Positions 1 through 11,722 are shown, counted from the first letter of the stretch. The stretch: DNA of 64,000 nt from Chionoecetes opilio (GCA_016584305.1 JACEEZ010002677.1:152501-216500), one strand, 5' to 3'. Notes: generated by a model from the sequence alone, not told the origin. Translations and numbers: made by a program.

Positions 1-51
1 GGTAATATATGGCGCCTGGCGAGTGACTGGCGACTATAGTGTTATGTACGG
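1..51. mobile_element. MITE A right-end fragment
   Basis: TATATGGCGCCTGGC, then GGCGACTATAGTGTTATGTA and CGG, matching the right end of full copies (GTTATCTACGG) with one change; cut by the window edge. Confidence 0.75.
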
Positions 52-56
52 CAGTA

Positions 57-291
57 GGTGAAGCAGTAGTAGTAGCAGCAGTAATAGTAGTAGTTGTAGC
101 AGCAGTAATAGTAGAATTAGCAGTAGTAGTTGTAGTAATAGTAGTAGTCGTAGTAGTAGCAGCAGCAGCAGTAAAAGTAGTAGTAGTAGTAGTGGCAGTA
201 GTAGTAGCAGCAGTAATAGCAGTAGTTGTAGCAGCAGTAATAGTAGAATTAGCAGTATTAGTAGTAGTAGTAGCAGCAGCAGCAGCAGTAA

Positions 292-338
<47 letters not shown>

Positions 339-357
339 ATAGCAGTTGTGGTGGTGG
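57..357. repeat. AGT/AGC trinucleotide array
   Basis: About 300 bp of AGT with AGC, TGT and AAT interruptions in a loosely repeated pattern; the last 60 bp are nearly pure. Confidence 0.95.
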
Positions 358-469
358 TGGTAGAATATTCTGGAATGTGATGTGGAATGGAATATAAAGG
401 AGATTGTTATGGGTGGAAGAGTGGAAATGGAAGGTGGAACATAGCAAACAGTTAGAAGCATTGTGAATT

Positions 470-890
470 GTGGAAGAGGAGGAGGAGGGGGTATGGAGTA
501 GAGGAGGAGGAGGCGTACAGTGGAATGGTAAGTGGAAGAGGAGAGGGTGTGGAGATAGAGGAAAGGGTGGAATGACAGAAGGTTCGGAGAGGAGGTGGAG
601 CAGTATGGAATGGAGACGAGGTGGAGGGTGTGGAAGAGGTGGTGGAGGCGTACAGTGGAAGAGGAGAGTGTGTGGAGATGGAGGAAAGGGTGGAATGACT
701 AGCGTTTCGTAAAGGAAGTGGAGCAGTATGGAATGGAGATGAGGTGGAAGAGGCGTACAGTGGAAGAGGAGAGTGTGGAGATGGAGGAAAGGGTGGACGA
801 TGGAATGACACAAGGTTCGGAGAGGAGGTGGATCAGTATGGAATGGAGATGAGTAGGAGGGTGTGGAAGCTAAGTGGAAGAGGAGGTGGA
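470..890. repeat. purine-rich tandem repeat of 105-135 bp
   Basis: Three copies sharing GAGGCGTACAGTGGAA (near 511, 646, 751) and GGAAAGGGTGGAATGAC-like sequence, with AGCAGTATGGAATGGAGA between. Confidence 0.8.
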
Positions 891-955
891 GGATGTTAGG
901 GCAGAGTGAGTGGAGTAGACAAGACAGGAGGAGCGCACCCACACCCGATCAATAG

Positions 956-1296
956 ACCGTCATTCCCCTCCTCCTCCTCCTCCACCTCCTCCTCCACTAC
1001 CACCTCCTCCACCACCTCCACTACCACCTCCTCCACCACCACCTCCTCCTCCACTACCACCTCCTCCTCCTCCTCCACTACCACCTCCTCCTCCTCCTCC
1101 ACTACCACCTCCTCCACCTCCTCCTCCTCCTCCTCCTACCCCTCCTCCACCTCCTCCTCCTCCTCCTCCTCCTCCTCCTCCTCCTCCCTCCTCCTCCTCC
1201 TCCACTACCACCTCCTCCACCTCCACTACCACCTCCTCCTCCATCTCCTCCACTACCACCTCCTCCTCCTCCTCCTCCTCCTCCACCACCTCCTGC
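956..1296. repeat. TCC/ACC trinucleotide array
   Basis: Imperfect pyrimidine-rich array; the phrase CCACTACCACCTCCTCC recurs. 1300-1438 is T-rich with a short GT run. Confidence 0.95.
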
Positions 1297-1436
1297 TCTT
1301 CCCAGTTTCTAGTTTTGCTTCACGATTCTTATTTTTTTTTTATTGTTATTGTTTTTGTTGTTTATTTTTGTTTATCTTGTGTGTGTGTGTTTGTGTTATG
1401 GTTTGTTTATTACCTTGTTTTGTTGTCAGTTTAACC

Positions 1437-1528
1437 TCCTCCTCCTCCTCCTCCTCCTCCTCCTCCTCCTCCTCCTCCTCCTCCTCCTCCTCCTCCTCCT
1501 CCTCCTCCTCCTCCTCCTCCTCCTCCTT
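1437..1528. repeat. pure TCC array
   Basis: About 30 perfect TCC units. Confidence 0.98.
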
Positions 1529-1605
1529 TGGGGCAATCGCGTTATGATCTGGTTTTCTTTATATGATTATTAGTATGTTTGTTTATATATATTTTATTTT
1601 ATATA

Positions 1606-1799
1606 TTTGTTGTCTGCTGCATTTTTAGCTCCTTCTGGCGTTCACGTGTGTGTGTGTGTGGGTGTGGGTGTGTGTGTGTGGGTGTGTGGTGTGTGTGTGT
1701 GGGTGTGTGGTGGTGTGTGGGTGTGTGTGTGGGTGTGTGGGTGTGTGTGTGTGTGTGTGTGGTGTGGGTGTGTGTGTGTGTCTGTGTGTGTGTGTGTGA
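1606..1799. repeat. GT array with a conserved left flank
   Basis: Irregular GT/GGT array preceded by GCTCCTTCTGGCGTTCACGT. The identical flank precedes the GT array at 5157, so flank and array travel together. Confidence 0.85.
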
Positions 1800-1862
1800 T
1801 ATTCTTGTCCATTTCTTGATTTCACGTTTCCTGTTAGATTATGAAGTATTTTTATTTTTATA

Positions 1863-1900
<38 letters not shown>

Positions 1901-1909
1901 CACTACCAC

Positions 1910-1955
<46 letters not shown>

Positions 1956-2145
1956 CACTACCACTACTACTACTACTATACTACTACTACTACTACTACA
2001 GCAGGGGTGTTTAGGTGCGTTACACTATCACTACTACCTACTACCTACTTTTAATTCTACCACCACCACCACTACTACTACTACTAACTACAACAACAAC
2101 AACAACAACAACAACAACTACTACCTACTACCACCACCACAAATC
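1863..2145. repeat. ACT and AAC trinucleotide arrays
   Basis: ACT repeats (1863-2000, with ACC changes), then mixed ACC/ACT (2060-2090) and AAC (2090-2120). Confidence 0.93.
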
Positions 2146-2207
2146 GGAAAAGCGAGGTAGCATTGACTCACAACAAAGATCTTGTGGTCGCGTGGGCACG
2201 TGCGCGC

Positions 2208-2210
2208 GAC

Positions 2211-2241
<31 letters not shown>

Positions 2242-3300
2242 AGAGAGAGAGAGCAGAGGAGAGGAGAGAGAGAGAGAGAGTAATCTGTCACACGATAAGA
2301 TGGGCGGTGCTTGGGGTGGGGTGTCATGGGTGGGCGTGGGCGTAACATCCTTGGCTGATAGAGGTGATGGAAGAGGAGGAGGAGGAAGAGGCGATAGAAG
2401 GAGGAGGAGGAGGAAGAAGTGATGAAGGAGGAGGAGGAAGTGATGCAGGAGGAGGAGGAGGAGGAAGTGATAGAGGAGGAGGAGGAAGAAGTGATGGAGG
2501 AAGAAGAAGTGATAGAGAAGGAGGAGGGGGAGGAAGAAGTGATAGAGAAGAAGGAGGAGGAGGAGGAGGAAAAGTGATAGAGAAGAAGGAGGAGGAGGAG
2601 GAAGAAGTGATAGAGAAGAAGGAGGAGGAGGAGGAAGAAGAAGTGATAGAGAAGAAGGAGGAGGAGGAGGAAGAAGTGTTTAGAGAAGAGGAGGGAGGAG
2701 GGAGGAGGAAGAAAGTGAATAGAGAAGGAGGAGGAGGAGGAGGAAGAAGTGATAGAGAAGGAGGAGGAGGAAGAGAAGTGATAGAGAAGGAGGAGGAGGA
2801 AGAAGTGATAGAGAAGGAGGAGAGTGAGAGAGAAGTGATAGAGAAGGAGGAGGAGGAGGAAGAAGTGATGGAGGAAGAAGAAGTGATGGAGGAAGAAGAA
2901 GTGATGGAGGAAGAAGAAGTGATAGAGAAGAAGGAGGAGGAGGAGGAAGAAGTGATGGAGGAGGAGAAGAAAAAGAAGTGATGGAGGAGGAAAAGAAAAA
3001 GAAGTGATGGAGGAGGAGAAGAAAAAGAAGTGATGGAGGAAGAAGTGATGGAGGAGAAGGAGGAGGAGGAGGAAGTGATAGAGGAGAAGAAGAAGAAGTG
3101 ATGGAGAAGGAGGAGGAGAAAGTGATAGAGGAGGAGGAAGAAGAAGTGATTTAGAAGAAGTAGAGGAAGTGAATGGAGGAAGAAGAAGAAGTGAAGGAGG
3201 AGGAAGAAGAGGCGAGAGGCACACAATAAGGAAACAACATGATAATAATAATAGTAATAATAATAATAATAAATAATAATAATAATAATAATAATAGTAG
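2208..3300. repeat. GA, GGA and AAT arrays (1 kb purine tract)
   Basis: GA repeats (2208-2280) are followed after about 85 bp by a purine strand from 2365 to about 3220 with units such as GGAGGAGGAGGAAGAAGTGA and TAGAGAAG, then AAT repeats (3240-3300). The near-pure purine strand makes long Glu/Lys/Gly or Ser/Leu/Phe apparent frames that I do not take as genes. Confidence 0.93.
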
Positions 3301-3490
3301 TAGTTTTAATCTCGCCCGGAGGCATACAGACAAAAACAAAACAACAACAACAACAACAACAAGCCAAGGAGATAACTTAAGTACTAGAACAAAAACAAAC
3401 AAACACGAACGACAAAGACGACATGGCGAGAAACTTAACAAGACTACAAGCTTATTAACTACCAAGCCTGTAGTTTTGATTATCCTCCAT

Positions 3491-3694
3491 AAGTTCCAGA
3501 GCGTAATTGCCACCTAATTCGTCTGGTACCAATAGACGATTTTAATTAATATAAGCACTAGTGATAGTTATGACCTATTTAGTATCCTTGTTCACGAGGT
3601 AATTTGGTATATTAAGTTGCTTATCGTAATTTTATGGTTAACAACAGACGATTTTATATAGCCATGAAAAGATCTGCTGGGCGTGAAGGGTTAC
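3491..3694. mobile_element. degenerate MITE B copy
   Basis: CCAGAGCGTAATTGCCACC, ATGACCTATTTAGTATCCTT and TGCTGGGCGTGAAGGGTTA align with the family, with an extra TTAATTAATA-type change. Ends are eroded. Confidence 0.75.
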
Positions 3695-3777
3695 GCTTAG
3701 AGGAAAGATCGGAGAAGTTACGTTAGCATGACGAAAAGGTTAATATGAGGAGACATGATTATATTATTGGTGTACAT

Positions 3778-3919
3778 CCTCCTCCTCCTCCTCCTCCTCC
3801 TCCTCCTCCTCCTCCTCCTCCTCCTCCTCCTCCTCCTCCTCCTCCTCCTCCTCCTCCTCCTCCTCCTCCTCCTCCTCCTCCTCCTCCTCCTCCTCCTCCT
3901 CCTCCTCCTCCTCCTCCTC
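3778..3919. repeat. pure TCC array
   Basis: About 47 perfect TCC units, the longest pure trinucleotide run here. Confidence 0.98.
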
Positions 3920-4027
3920 ACTCGAAAGTGATATTGGTAATAGCAGAGTACCATATACAGAGTAAACCCACTTCGTATACGAACAGAAAAATCTGGCAAC
4001 TCCGGTCAAATAGTGACGTCCTGCTCC

Positions 4028-4062
4028 TCTCTCTTTCGTTCCTCTCTCTCTCTCTCGTCCTC

Positions 4063-4152
<90 letters not shown>

Positions 4153-4206
4153 CTTCCCTCCCCTCTCTCTCTCTCTACTCTCTCTCTCTCTCTCTCTCCC
4201 CTCTCT

Positions 4207-4245
<39 letters not shown>

Positions 4246-4250
4246 AACTC
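4028..4250. repeat. CT-rich array
   Basis: CT dinucleotides broken by CC and TT at 12-20 bp spacing. Confidence 0.95.
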
Positions 4251-4514
4251 AGCCTCTCTAGACCTTCCGCTCTCACTATTTGCCTTCCAGATTTTTCTCT
4301 TCGTATACGAAGTGTTTCTTCTTGGTATTTTGGTCTCTTCTAATAGAGAGATCCGTCGTCATCGTTATTTCAGAAACTTGCCCAGCTCCGGTCTGATCGA
4401 ATTTCTCTCCCTCCTCTTTAATGTCAGTCACTTCTCGCTTCCATTGCGTATTCTCAATAATCGCTATGTCAAAATGTTCCCTATGTGGAATAGCTAATGT
4501 TACACCGATTCAAG

Positions 4515-5107
4515 AGAGAGGGAGAGAGCTTCGCAGTAGTAATTTTCGCCAATTAGTCTAACGTCTGTGATTGTACTATTTGGTATTTGGGTAATAGGAG
4601 AGATACGTAGAAAATATCAATATTTAAACTCCCAGCAAATGGGGTTGGAAATAAATTCCCGCGCTTACAAACATCACTTCGCTTTTAAAAGTTTTATCAA
4701 ACTATGGGACAAAATTCCCGTATGGATTTTGATAATGTTACCTGATTTTTCAGAAAGGGTAGAGCCTCGCAAGTAGGTAATTATCGCCAATTAGTCTAAC
4801 TCTGTGATTGTTAAACTATTTGAGAAAATATTGCGGGATAAAATAGTGTCTTTTCTCGATGAAAATAACTCGATATTAAACTCCCAGCATGGATTTTGAA
4901 ATAAAAGATCCTGCTTAACAAACCTACTCGATTTTTTTAATGTCCTTTATTCAAACTGGGACGCTAAAATTCCCTCGGATATGATATACGTACCTTGATT
5001 TTCAGAAAGCCTTCGATACAGTTCCCCATAAACGACTGTTGACCAAGCTAAGGGCACATGGCTTAGGAGAGCAATTATGTTCATGGATTGGCGATTGGCT
5101 TTCAAAT
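4515..5107 (+). mobile_element. LINE family D reverse transcriptase, left part, duplicated
   Basis: Two overlapping versions of one RT region. The first (4525-4770) is heavily decayed; the second (4775-5107) reads VKLFEKILRDKIVSFLDENN, SILNSQHGF, then a frameshift and LDFQKAFDTVPHKRLLTKLR (first catalytic Asp-bearing block) and AHGLGEQLCSWIGDWLS. The frame then meets a repeat insertion and resumes at 6243. Confidence 0.85.
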
Positions 5108-5157
5108 TTTTTCATATTTTTTGTCTGCCGCATTCTTAGCTCCTTCTGGCGTTCACG

Positions 5158-5188
<31 letters not shown>

Positions 5189-5266
5189 TGTGTGTGGTGT
5201 GTGTGGTGTGTGGTGTGTGTGGTGTGTGTGGTGTGTCTGTGTGTCTGTGTTTGTGTGTCTGTGTTT

Positions 5267-5364
<98 letters not shown>

Positions 5365-5592
5365 AAAAAAGTGTTATAGTTGGGTATGAAAAGTATACAT
5401 ATTCATTTATGTTTGTTTATTTATTTATTTATTTGTTTATTCCTTTATCGTTCTATTATCTTTAGTTGTTGTGTTTGCTTACTCTCGTGTTACTAAGTGT
5501 GTGTGTGTGTGTGGTTTTTTTGTTTTGTTTGTGTGTGTGCGCGTGTGTGCGTGTGTGTGATCATTTAGGAAGAGTAAGCTCGTATGAAGAGA

Positions 5593-5671
<79 letters not shown>

Positions 5672-5941
5672 AAGGGTATAATGGTAGAGAAGTATGATAA
5701 CGATATTAGTGTGAGGAGGAAGAGGAGGAGGAGGGAGGAGGAGGAGGAGGAGGAGGAGGAAGAGGAGGAGGAGGAGGAGAGTGCATTGGCAGTGAGTTGT
5801 GTTGTCCGGTAGCAGGAAGAGACAGTAGATGTCCGAGATAAGGAAGAGGAAGAGGAAGAAGAGGAAGAGGAGGAGGAGGAGGAAGGAGGAAGAGGAGGAG
5901 GAAAGTATAATTAATGGAGGGGGCGAGGGCAGGAGAGGGGG

Positions 5942-5997
<56 letters not shown>

Positions 5998-6240
5998 GGG
6001 AGAGAGAGGAGCGCACGACCTCTCTTCCATTCGCCTTTCCCTGACTAATGAATCCTCTCTCTCTCTCTCCTCTCTCTCTCTCTTCTCTCTCTCTCCTCCT
6101 TCTCCCTTTTTTTTTTGTCGGTCGCCATAGTTTTCCCTCAACTCTGCCTCTCTTTCCTTCCTCCTCCTCCCCCTCTCCCCCCTCCTCCTTCCTCCCTCTC
6201 CTCCTCCTCCTCCTCCTCCTCCTCCTCCACCTTACGTCAG
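5108..6240. repeat. microsatellite cluster inserted in LINE D
   Basis: Starts with GCTCCTTCTGGCGTTCACGT and a GT array (5157-5286), then GA repeats (5285-5366), GT (5497-5560), GA (5597-5672), GGA (5715-5915), GA (5938-6012), CT (6053-6105) and TCC (6150-6228). It separates WIGDWLS from RKKRVVIREISSDW, which are adjacent in intact LINE proteins. Confidence 0.88.
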
Positions 6241-7200
6241 ATCGTAAAAAAAGGGTGGTAATAAGGGAAATTTCTTCTGACTGGACCAGTGTAAATAGTG
6301 GTGTTCCTCAAGGATCAGTTCTGGGAAACCTATCCTGTTTTTAAATATACATAAATGACATTGACGAGGGAATCACATGCAGGATATCAAAAATTTGCTG
6401 ATGACACGAAAATCACAAAATAGCCTCTACAGAATCTCAGCGCCAAACTCATACAAAACGACTTAAACACGCTAACAGAATGGTCAAAAACAGGGGCAAA
6501 TGAATTTAAAACCTTGACAAATGCCATGTACTACATATCGGAAATAACAACCCTCATGAAAGTTACGTGATGAACGATTTCCAACTAACAAGTGTTGAAA
6601 AAGAAAAAGATTTAGGCGTTATAATCTCGAAAGATCTCAAACCGAATAACCAAATTATAGAGGTAGTAAAAACTGCAAATAAATTGGTTGGCTTTATTGG
6701 ACGAACTTTCAGTTTCAAATCTGAAAAAATTTAAAACTCACTCTTTTTAACTCGCTTGTTCGCCCCATTTTAGAATACTGTGTGGCGTTCTGGTCACCTT
6801 ATTATAAAAGGACATAGAAAACTAGAAAAAATACAGCGCAGAGTAACCAAAATGATCCCTAGTTTGCGTAATAAATCGTACGAAATGGGGCTCAAAGAAC
6901 TTAACTTATTCCCACTAACAAAACAAAGGATAAGAGGTGACCTCATCGAAGTTTTTAAAAATCTTCAATGGATTTACGAACGTAGTCCCAGAAAATCTTT
7001 TCACGCTGACCGGTCAAGCTCAACTAGAAACAACGGATTTAAAATAAGCAGGAAACGGTTTGTAACGAACGAAGCAAAGTACTTCTTCACAAGCCGTGTT
7101 GTAAACGTATGGAATGGGCGGGCCCTCAGACGTAGTAAACTCAAATAAAATAGAATCATTTAAAAATCGCCTCGATAAATATTTCATATCAAATCCCCGG
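6241..7200 (+). mobile_element. LINE family D reverse transcriptase, right part
   Basis: Continues RKKRVVIREISSDWTSVNSG, VPQGSVLG, a frame break, then YINDIDEG and FADDTKI (catalytic), and later an open segment RKLEKIQRRVTKMIPSLRNK, ELNLFPLTKQRIRGDLIEVF, ISRKRFVTNEAKYFFTSRVV, NVWNGRALRRSK. Several stops show it is inactive. The layout is that of CR1/Jockey-group LINEs. Confidence 0.85.
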
Positions 7201-7343
7201 TGTCACTGTTTATCTCGGAATAATAAATTATCTCGCGGGCCTCTGATAATACTCTCATTGGTAAAATGATTGCGAGTCGCGTTTTACACAACCCCCCCCC
7301 CACGTCTCAGACAGCCCGAGAAAACGGTCACTATACAACTTTT

Positions 7344-7855
7344 GACCTGTGACGGGCTGTGGTTCAGTAAGGGCCCTGTCAGTTAGTGACCACCATGGGG
7401 GATTTTAATACCAGGGGTCACTGCTGCAGGGGCATTGAAGTGCACGGCGTCCTACTTGGAAAGTGCACTACGCAGTGGATTGTACGGAGCTGGGGCCTGA
7501 TTGACTGCTGCCTCCCAAGAAAGCGCCAGGCAAGGCTGCCGCCCCCACCCTTGAACTTCCACACTGAGCCTACACCAACACTACATTAGACCATAACACA
7601 CACAGATAGCCCAAAGTTAACGGTTACCACTACTACTCTCGACCTGTGACGGGTTGTGGACCAGTAAGGGCCCTGTCAGTTAGTGACCACCACGGGATTT
7701 AAGGTACCAGGGGTCACTGCTGCAGGGGGCATTGAAGTGTACGGCGCCTACATGGAAAGTACACAATCCGCAGTGGATTGAACGGAGCTGGGGCCGATTG
7801 ACTGCTGCCTCCCAAGAAAGCGCCAGGCAAGGCTGCCGCACCACCCTTGAACCCC
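7344..7855. repeat. two-copy tandem repeat, 293-bp period
   Basis: GGGCCCTGTCAGTTAGTGAC, GGGGTCACTGCTGCAGGGG and GCTGCCTCCCAAGAAAGCGC occur in both copies (7344-7565 and 7637-7855). No coding similarity recognised. Confidence 0.85.
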
Positions 7856-7929
7856 CACACTGTGTTCACCCCATTACAAACACGCATAACATGACCAATC
7901 TATCAAGCACTAAACCTACCCCCACAAAC

Positions 7930-8250
7930 TAGTAGTAGTTAGCCATAGATTACAGCTTTCAACTTTCCTCACAAATTCCATGCAGTTTTTCTATACTGCA
8001 TGGTATCACTTCATTTCCGGCCAGCTTCGGCTGGAGGGATGGGTGGGTGGGGAGGAGCCTTCTATTTTCCTACCCTTTCTCTCTTATCATTAGTTAGTGT
8101 AGTGCATTTTAAAGCAAACACCCTTGTAAGGACCTATCGGTCTGTTGCTGTTTGTTTCCTTTGTAATCCTTTGTAATCCTCCCTTCCGTTTCCCCCGTTT
8201 CCCCTCCAATACCTCCTCCTCCATATCGCCCCACCTTTCTCTTTTCCCAC
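7930..8250. other. no feature recognised
   Basis: Includes CGGCCAGCTTCGGCTGGAGG, a short hairpin (8021-8036), and a tandem CTTTGTAATCCTTTGTAATC. Confidence 0.35.
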
Positions 8251-8251
8251 G

Positions 8252-8609
8252 ACACACACACACACACACACACACAGTATTGAATGAACGAGAAATCAAT
8301 ACATGGGGGTTGTGCATTTGCCAGAGAGAGAGAGGGGAGAGAGAGGGAGAGAGATGAGAGAGAGGAGAGAGAGAGAGAGGAAGAGGAGAGAGAGAGGAGA
8401 GGAGAGAGGGGGGGAAGAAGAGAGAAATTGAGAGAGGGGAGAGAGAGAGAGAGATGAGAGGAGAGAGACGAGGAGAAGAGAGAGAGAGGGAGAGGAGAGA
8501 GAGAGAGGAGAGAGAGAGAGAGGGGAAGGAAGGTGAAAAATGAGAGGAGAGAGAGAGAGAGAGAGGGGGGGGCATGAAGAGGGAGAATTGTGACAGAAAG
8601 AGGAGAGAA

Positions 8610-8644
<35 letters not shown>

Positions 8645-9050
8645 GAGAAGAGAGAGGGTTGGGGAAGAAGAGTGAAAGATGAGAGAGAAGAGAGAGAGGG
8701 GGAGAGAGGGAGAGAGGAAAAGGGGGGAGAGAGAGGGGGGGGAGAAGAGAGTGAGAAAAAAGAGAGGGGAGCGAGAGAGAGAAGAGGAGAGGAGAGAGAG
8801 AGAGAGGGGACTGAGAGAGGAAAAGGAGAGAGAGAGATATTGGGGTGAACGAGCAAGTGTGAAATTGTTGAGGTCTGAAATAAAATAGTAGTGGAGGGAG
8901 GGAGGGGAGGGGGGTAGGGATAAATAAAAGAATGGGGGTGAAGGTGGGGTAAAGGGAGGGCAGGAGGAGGGGGGGGGGTAACAAAGAGGGGGGGAGGGGG
9001 TTAGTAATATTGACGGGGGGGGGGGGGGGGGAGGAAGGGAAGAGAGGGGA
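8252..9050. repeat. CA, GA and G-rich arrays
   Basis: CA repeats (8252-8276), GA/GGA-rich array (8320-8845) and G-rich sequence with runs of 9-15 G (8890-9045). Apparent minus-strand frames of Ser/Leu/Pro repeats are not genes. Confidence 0.95.
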
Positions 9051-9100
9051 GGAGAAACACATGCTACGAGATCGTATTGTTGTTAGGTTAGGTCTGGTAC

Positions 9101-10483
9101 CGTAGATAAACACTATAGTCGCCACTCCCCCACTCCCCCACCTGCCCTAATGTTGCCAGCCGCCATGTAACTATACGAATTATAGCACCACTACTGATTT
9201 TATGTGCCACTGAAGATGAACACAGTAGTTATATCAGACTGTATAATCTACCCTTTTTTCGCGTTGTTTTATGCTTTGTATCTGCAAGTATAGGGGGTCT
9301 GGCACGTGACGTCACAGCCCTTGTTGTGGGTGCGACAGGCGCGGGAAATGCGAGCTGGAGACCAAAAAACTCCACTTGCCGCCCGTGTTTGCCAGTTATG
9401 GTAATTGTCCCTACCAAATTATGTTTATCAGTTTAAAAAATATACTGTTGTCTTCGGAAATGCTTTTCTATAATTTATCAAATAAAAAACCGTAAAACCA
9501 CACTAAAGAAAGGCCATTATGAGGCTCAAGAAATATGATGAACCTAATATTCACCAACTCCAGCTCCCATTTAATATTTTGCTCGAAAACTTTTTACATG
9601 GGAACAATATCAATAGAAGCGGAATTTCATTGCTTTCCCTTGATATATTTCGTTACTGTTAATTTAATTAGATAGAACCCTGCAAAATTAGCGTTAACTA
9701 AATAAATAACATCATGAAATCGGGTAATTTTTCCCAATTGATGAGGTTATTTATTTAGTTAACGCTAATGCATGGTTCTAATTCATTAATCAGATAACGA
9801 AATATATCAATGGAAAGCTAATGAAAAATTCCGCTTTATTGATATTCCCCCAGTAAAATGTTTTGTAAAATATTAAATGGGAGCTGGATTGGTGAATATT
9901 AGTTATGCATATTTCTTGAGTCTCATAATGGCCTTTCTTTAGTGTGTTTTACGGTTTTTTATTTGATAATATTATATAACAAACATTTCCGAAGATAACA
10001 GTATATCTTTTATGCTGATAAACATATATTTGGTAGGGGAAAATTACCATAAGCTGGCAAACACGCGGCGGCAAGTGGAGTTTATTGGTCCTCCAGCTCG
10101 CTCCGACGGGCGGCATTTGGCTTGAAGACGGCGGCATTTGGCTTGAAGACGCTAGGTCGTGACGTCAGTTCAAGACACCTATATACGGTTTCAAATTTCA
10201 CTACTAGTTTTTTTTCGGGCGACGACGACGGCGGGAGGACACTCAGAACATAAACACTAGCTGGCGATCTTAATGTAGGTCGCCACTCGGTTGATATTTT
10301 TGTAATTTGTTCATTTATAGCCATAATATGACACAGATGAAGACACAAAATGACACAGACTCTCCAGATAGCCCCTTCTAACTTTCCTGAAATCATGGAT
10401 GTAGAAATGTGAGTATGAACGCCACCACACGTCTGTACATAGAAAAGAAACGTTGTCCTGGCGACTTTAGTGTTATCTACGGT
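9101..10483. mobile_element. MITE A, full-length copy split by a foldback element
   Basis: Left end TACCGTAGATAAACACTATA at about 9100, right end TGTTATCTACGGTA at about 10483. The left part to about 9292 (TTTATGCTTTGTATCTGCAA) and right part from about 10172 (TATATACGGTTTCAAATTTC) together equal the copy at 58672-59161. Confidence 0.88.
9293..10171. mobile_element. large foldback element nested in MITE A
   Basis: About 880 bp with inverted arms of some 380-400 bp meeting near 9730 (GTTAACTAAATAAATAAC opposite GTTATTTATTTAGTTAAC). Arm landmarks: TGGAGCTGGGAG-type sequence, GGCCATTATGAGGCTCAAGA opposite TTGAGTCTCATAATGGCC, GGAGTTTTTTGG-like outer blocks, and GTGACGTCAC near the left end opposite GTGACGTCAG near the right. 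No transposase. Confidence 0.85.
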
Positions 10484-10504
10484 ACGGTAAAAATAACTTG
10501 TTGG

Positions 10505-11100
10505 GAAAGTGTTTTGTGGTTAATTTAGGTTATTTTTGGTTTATTTTTTAACTATTTTAGCATATTTTAGGCTTATTTTGGGTAATTTTTGGTTTATTTT
10601 TAGTTATTTTAGCATATTAGGGTTATTTTTGGTTTATTTTTAGTTATTTTTAGCATATTTTAGGTTATTTTGGTTATTTGAGTTATTTTAGGGTATTTTA
10701 GGCTTATTTTAGGTATTTTTTTTTTTTTTATAGTTATTTTAGGGTATTTTAGGCTTATTTTAGGTAATATTTGGTTTATTTTTTAGTTATTTTAGGGTAT
10801 TTTAGGCTTATTTTAGGTAATTTTTGGTTTATTTTTAGTTATTTTAGGGTATTTTAGGTTGGTCAATTTTTTTTTTTTTTGGGTTTATTTATAGTTATTT
10901 TAGGCTTATTTTAGGTAATTTTTGGTTTATTTTTAGTTATTAGTTATTTTAGGGTATTTTAGGTTGGTCTATTTTTAGTTATTTTAGGTAATTTTGGTTT
11001 ATTTATAGTTATTTTAGGGTATTTTAGGCTTAGTTTAGGTTAATTTGAGGCTATTTTTGATTTATTTTTAGGTATTTTAGGTTATTTTAGGTTTATATAG
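10505..11100. repeat. degenerate AT-rich tandem array
   Basis: Units such as TTTTTAGTTATTTTAGGGTA then TTTTAGGCTTATTTTAGGTA (about 40-60 bp, irregular), with two T tracts (10718 and 10868). 11100-11540 after it is T-rich with no recognisable feature. Confidence 0.85.
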
Positions 11101-11540
11101 GATGGGTTGGGTAGGAAAAAATAACTTGTTGGTGAAGGGAAAGCGTCGTCTCTTTAAACTTAATTTTTTATTTTTTAAAGTTTTTGTCTTTTTTGTCTTT
11201 TTTTGTCCTTTTCTTACTCTTATTTTGTCGTGTGTCTTTTTGTCCTATTTTCTCTTTTTTGTCTTTGTCCTATTTAATTTTTTTTTATCTTTTTTGTCCG
11301 GGTGTTTCTGTTTTGTGGGGGTGGTGGGGGTGGTGGTGGTGGAGGAACTCAATGTCTCTTGTTCTTCCTTCCTAACTTCCTTTCTGAACACTTGTAAATT
11401 TGTAATGCTTGTTGTGTGTGGGTTGTTTATTTATTTATTATTATTATTTTTGAAGCTGATGTATAATATGATGTGTTGTGATCTTTGGGATGATGTCAGT
11501 GGGTGGTTAGAGTCAGTTCTGTAACCAGCCTTCTGTTTTG

Positions 11541-11722
11541 TTTACCCCTGGAGTACCATTAGACGATTTTTAGTGAATATAAGCAATGTTTTATAGATAT
11601 GACCTGCTTAGTATCCTTGTCCACTAACTCATTTGGTATATTCAGCTACTTTTTGTAATTATATGGCTCGATAACATACATTTTTTTATAGCAAAGGAAA
11701 GATCTGGGCGTGAAGGGGTTAA
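11541..11722. mobile_element. MITE B, left-truncated
   Basis: ACCCCTGGAGTACCATTAGA, ATGACCTGCTTAGTATCCTT, then GATCTGGGCGTGAAGGGGTT and AA. It lacks the ACGTAATTTCCATTG block, so about 30 bp are deleted near the left end. Confidence 0.85.

Noticed and set aside
34..942. Long minus-strand reading frame rich in Leu, Pro and Ser
   Set aside because: It is a translation of AGT/GGA-type simple repeats; composition follows the repeat and no domain is present.
2121..3367. Two minus-strand frames of about 350 codons
   Set aside because: Products of a one-strand purine array; Ser/Leu/Phe polymers in overlapping frames.
3745..4497. Poly-proline frame of 250 codons
   Set aside because: Translation of a pure TCC array and then a CT array.
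11102..11524. 140-codon plus-strand frame rich in Phe, Leu and Val
   Set aside because: T-rich low-complexity sequence; no domain and no splice support.
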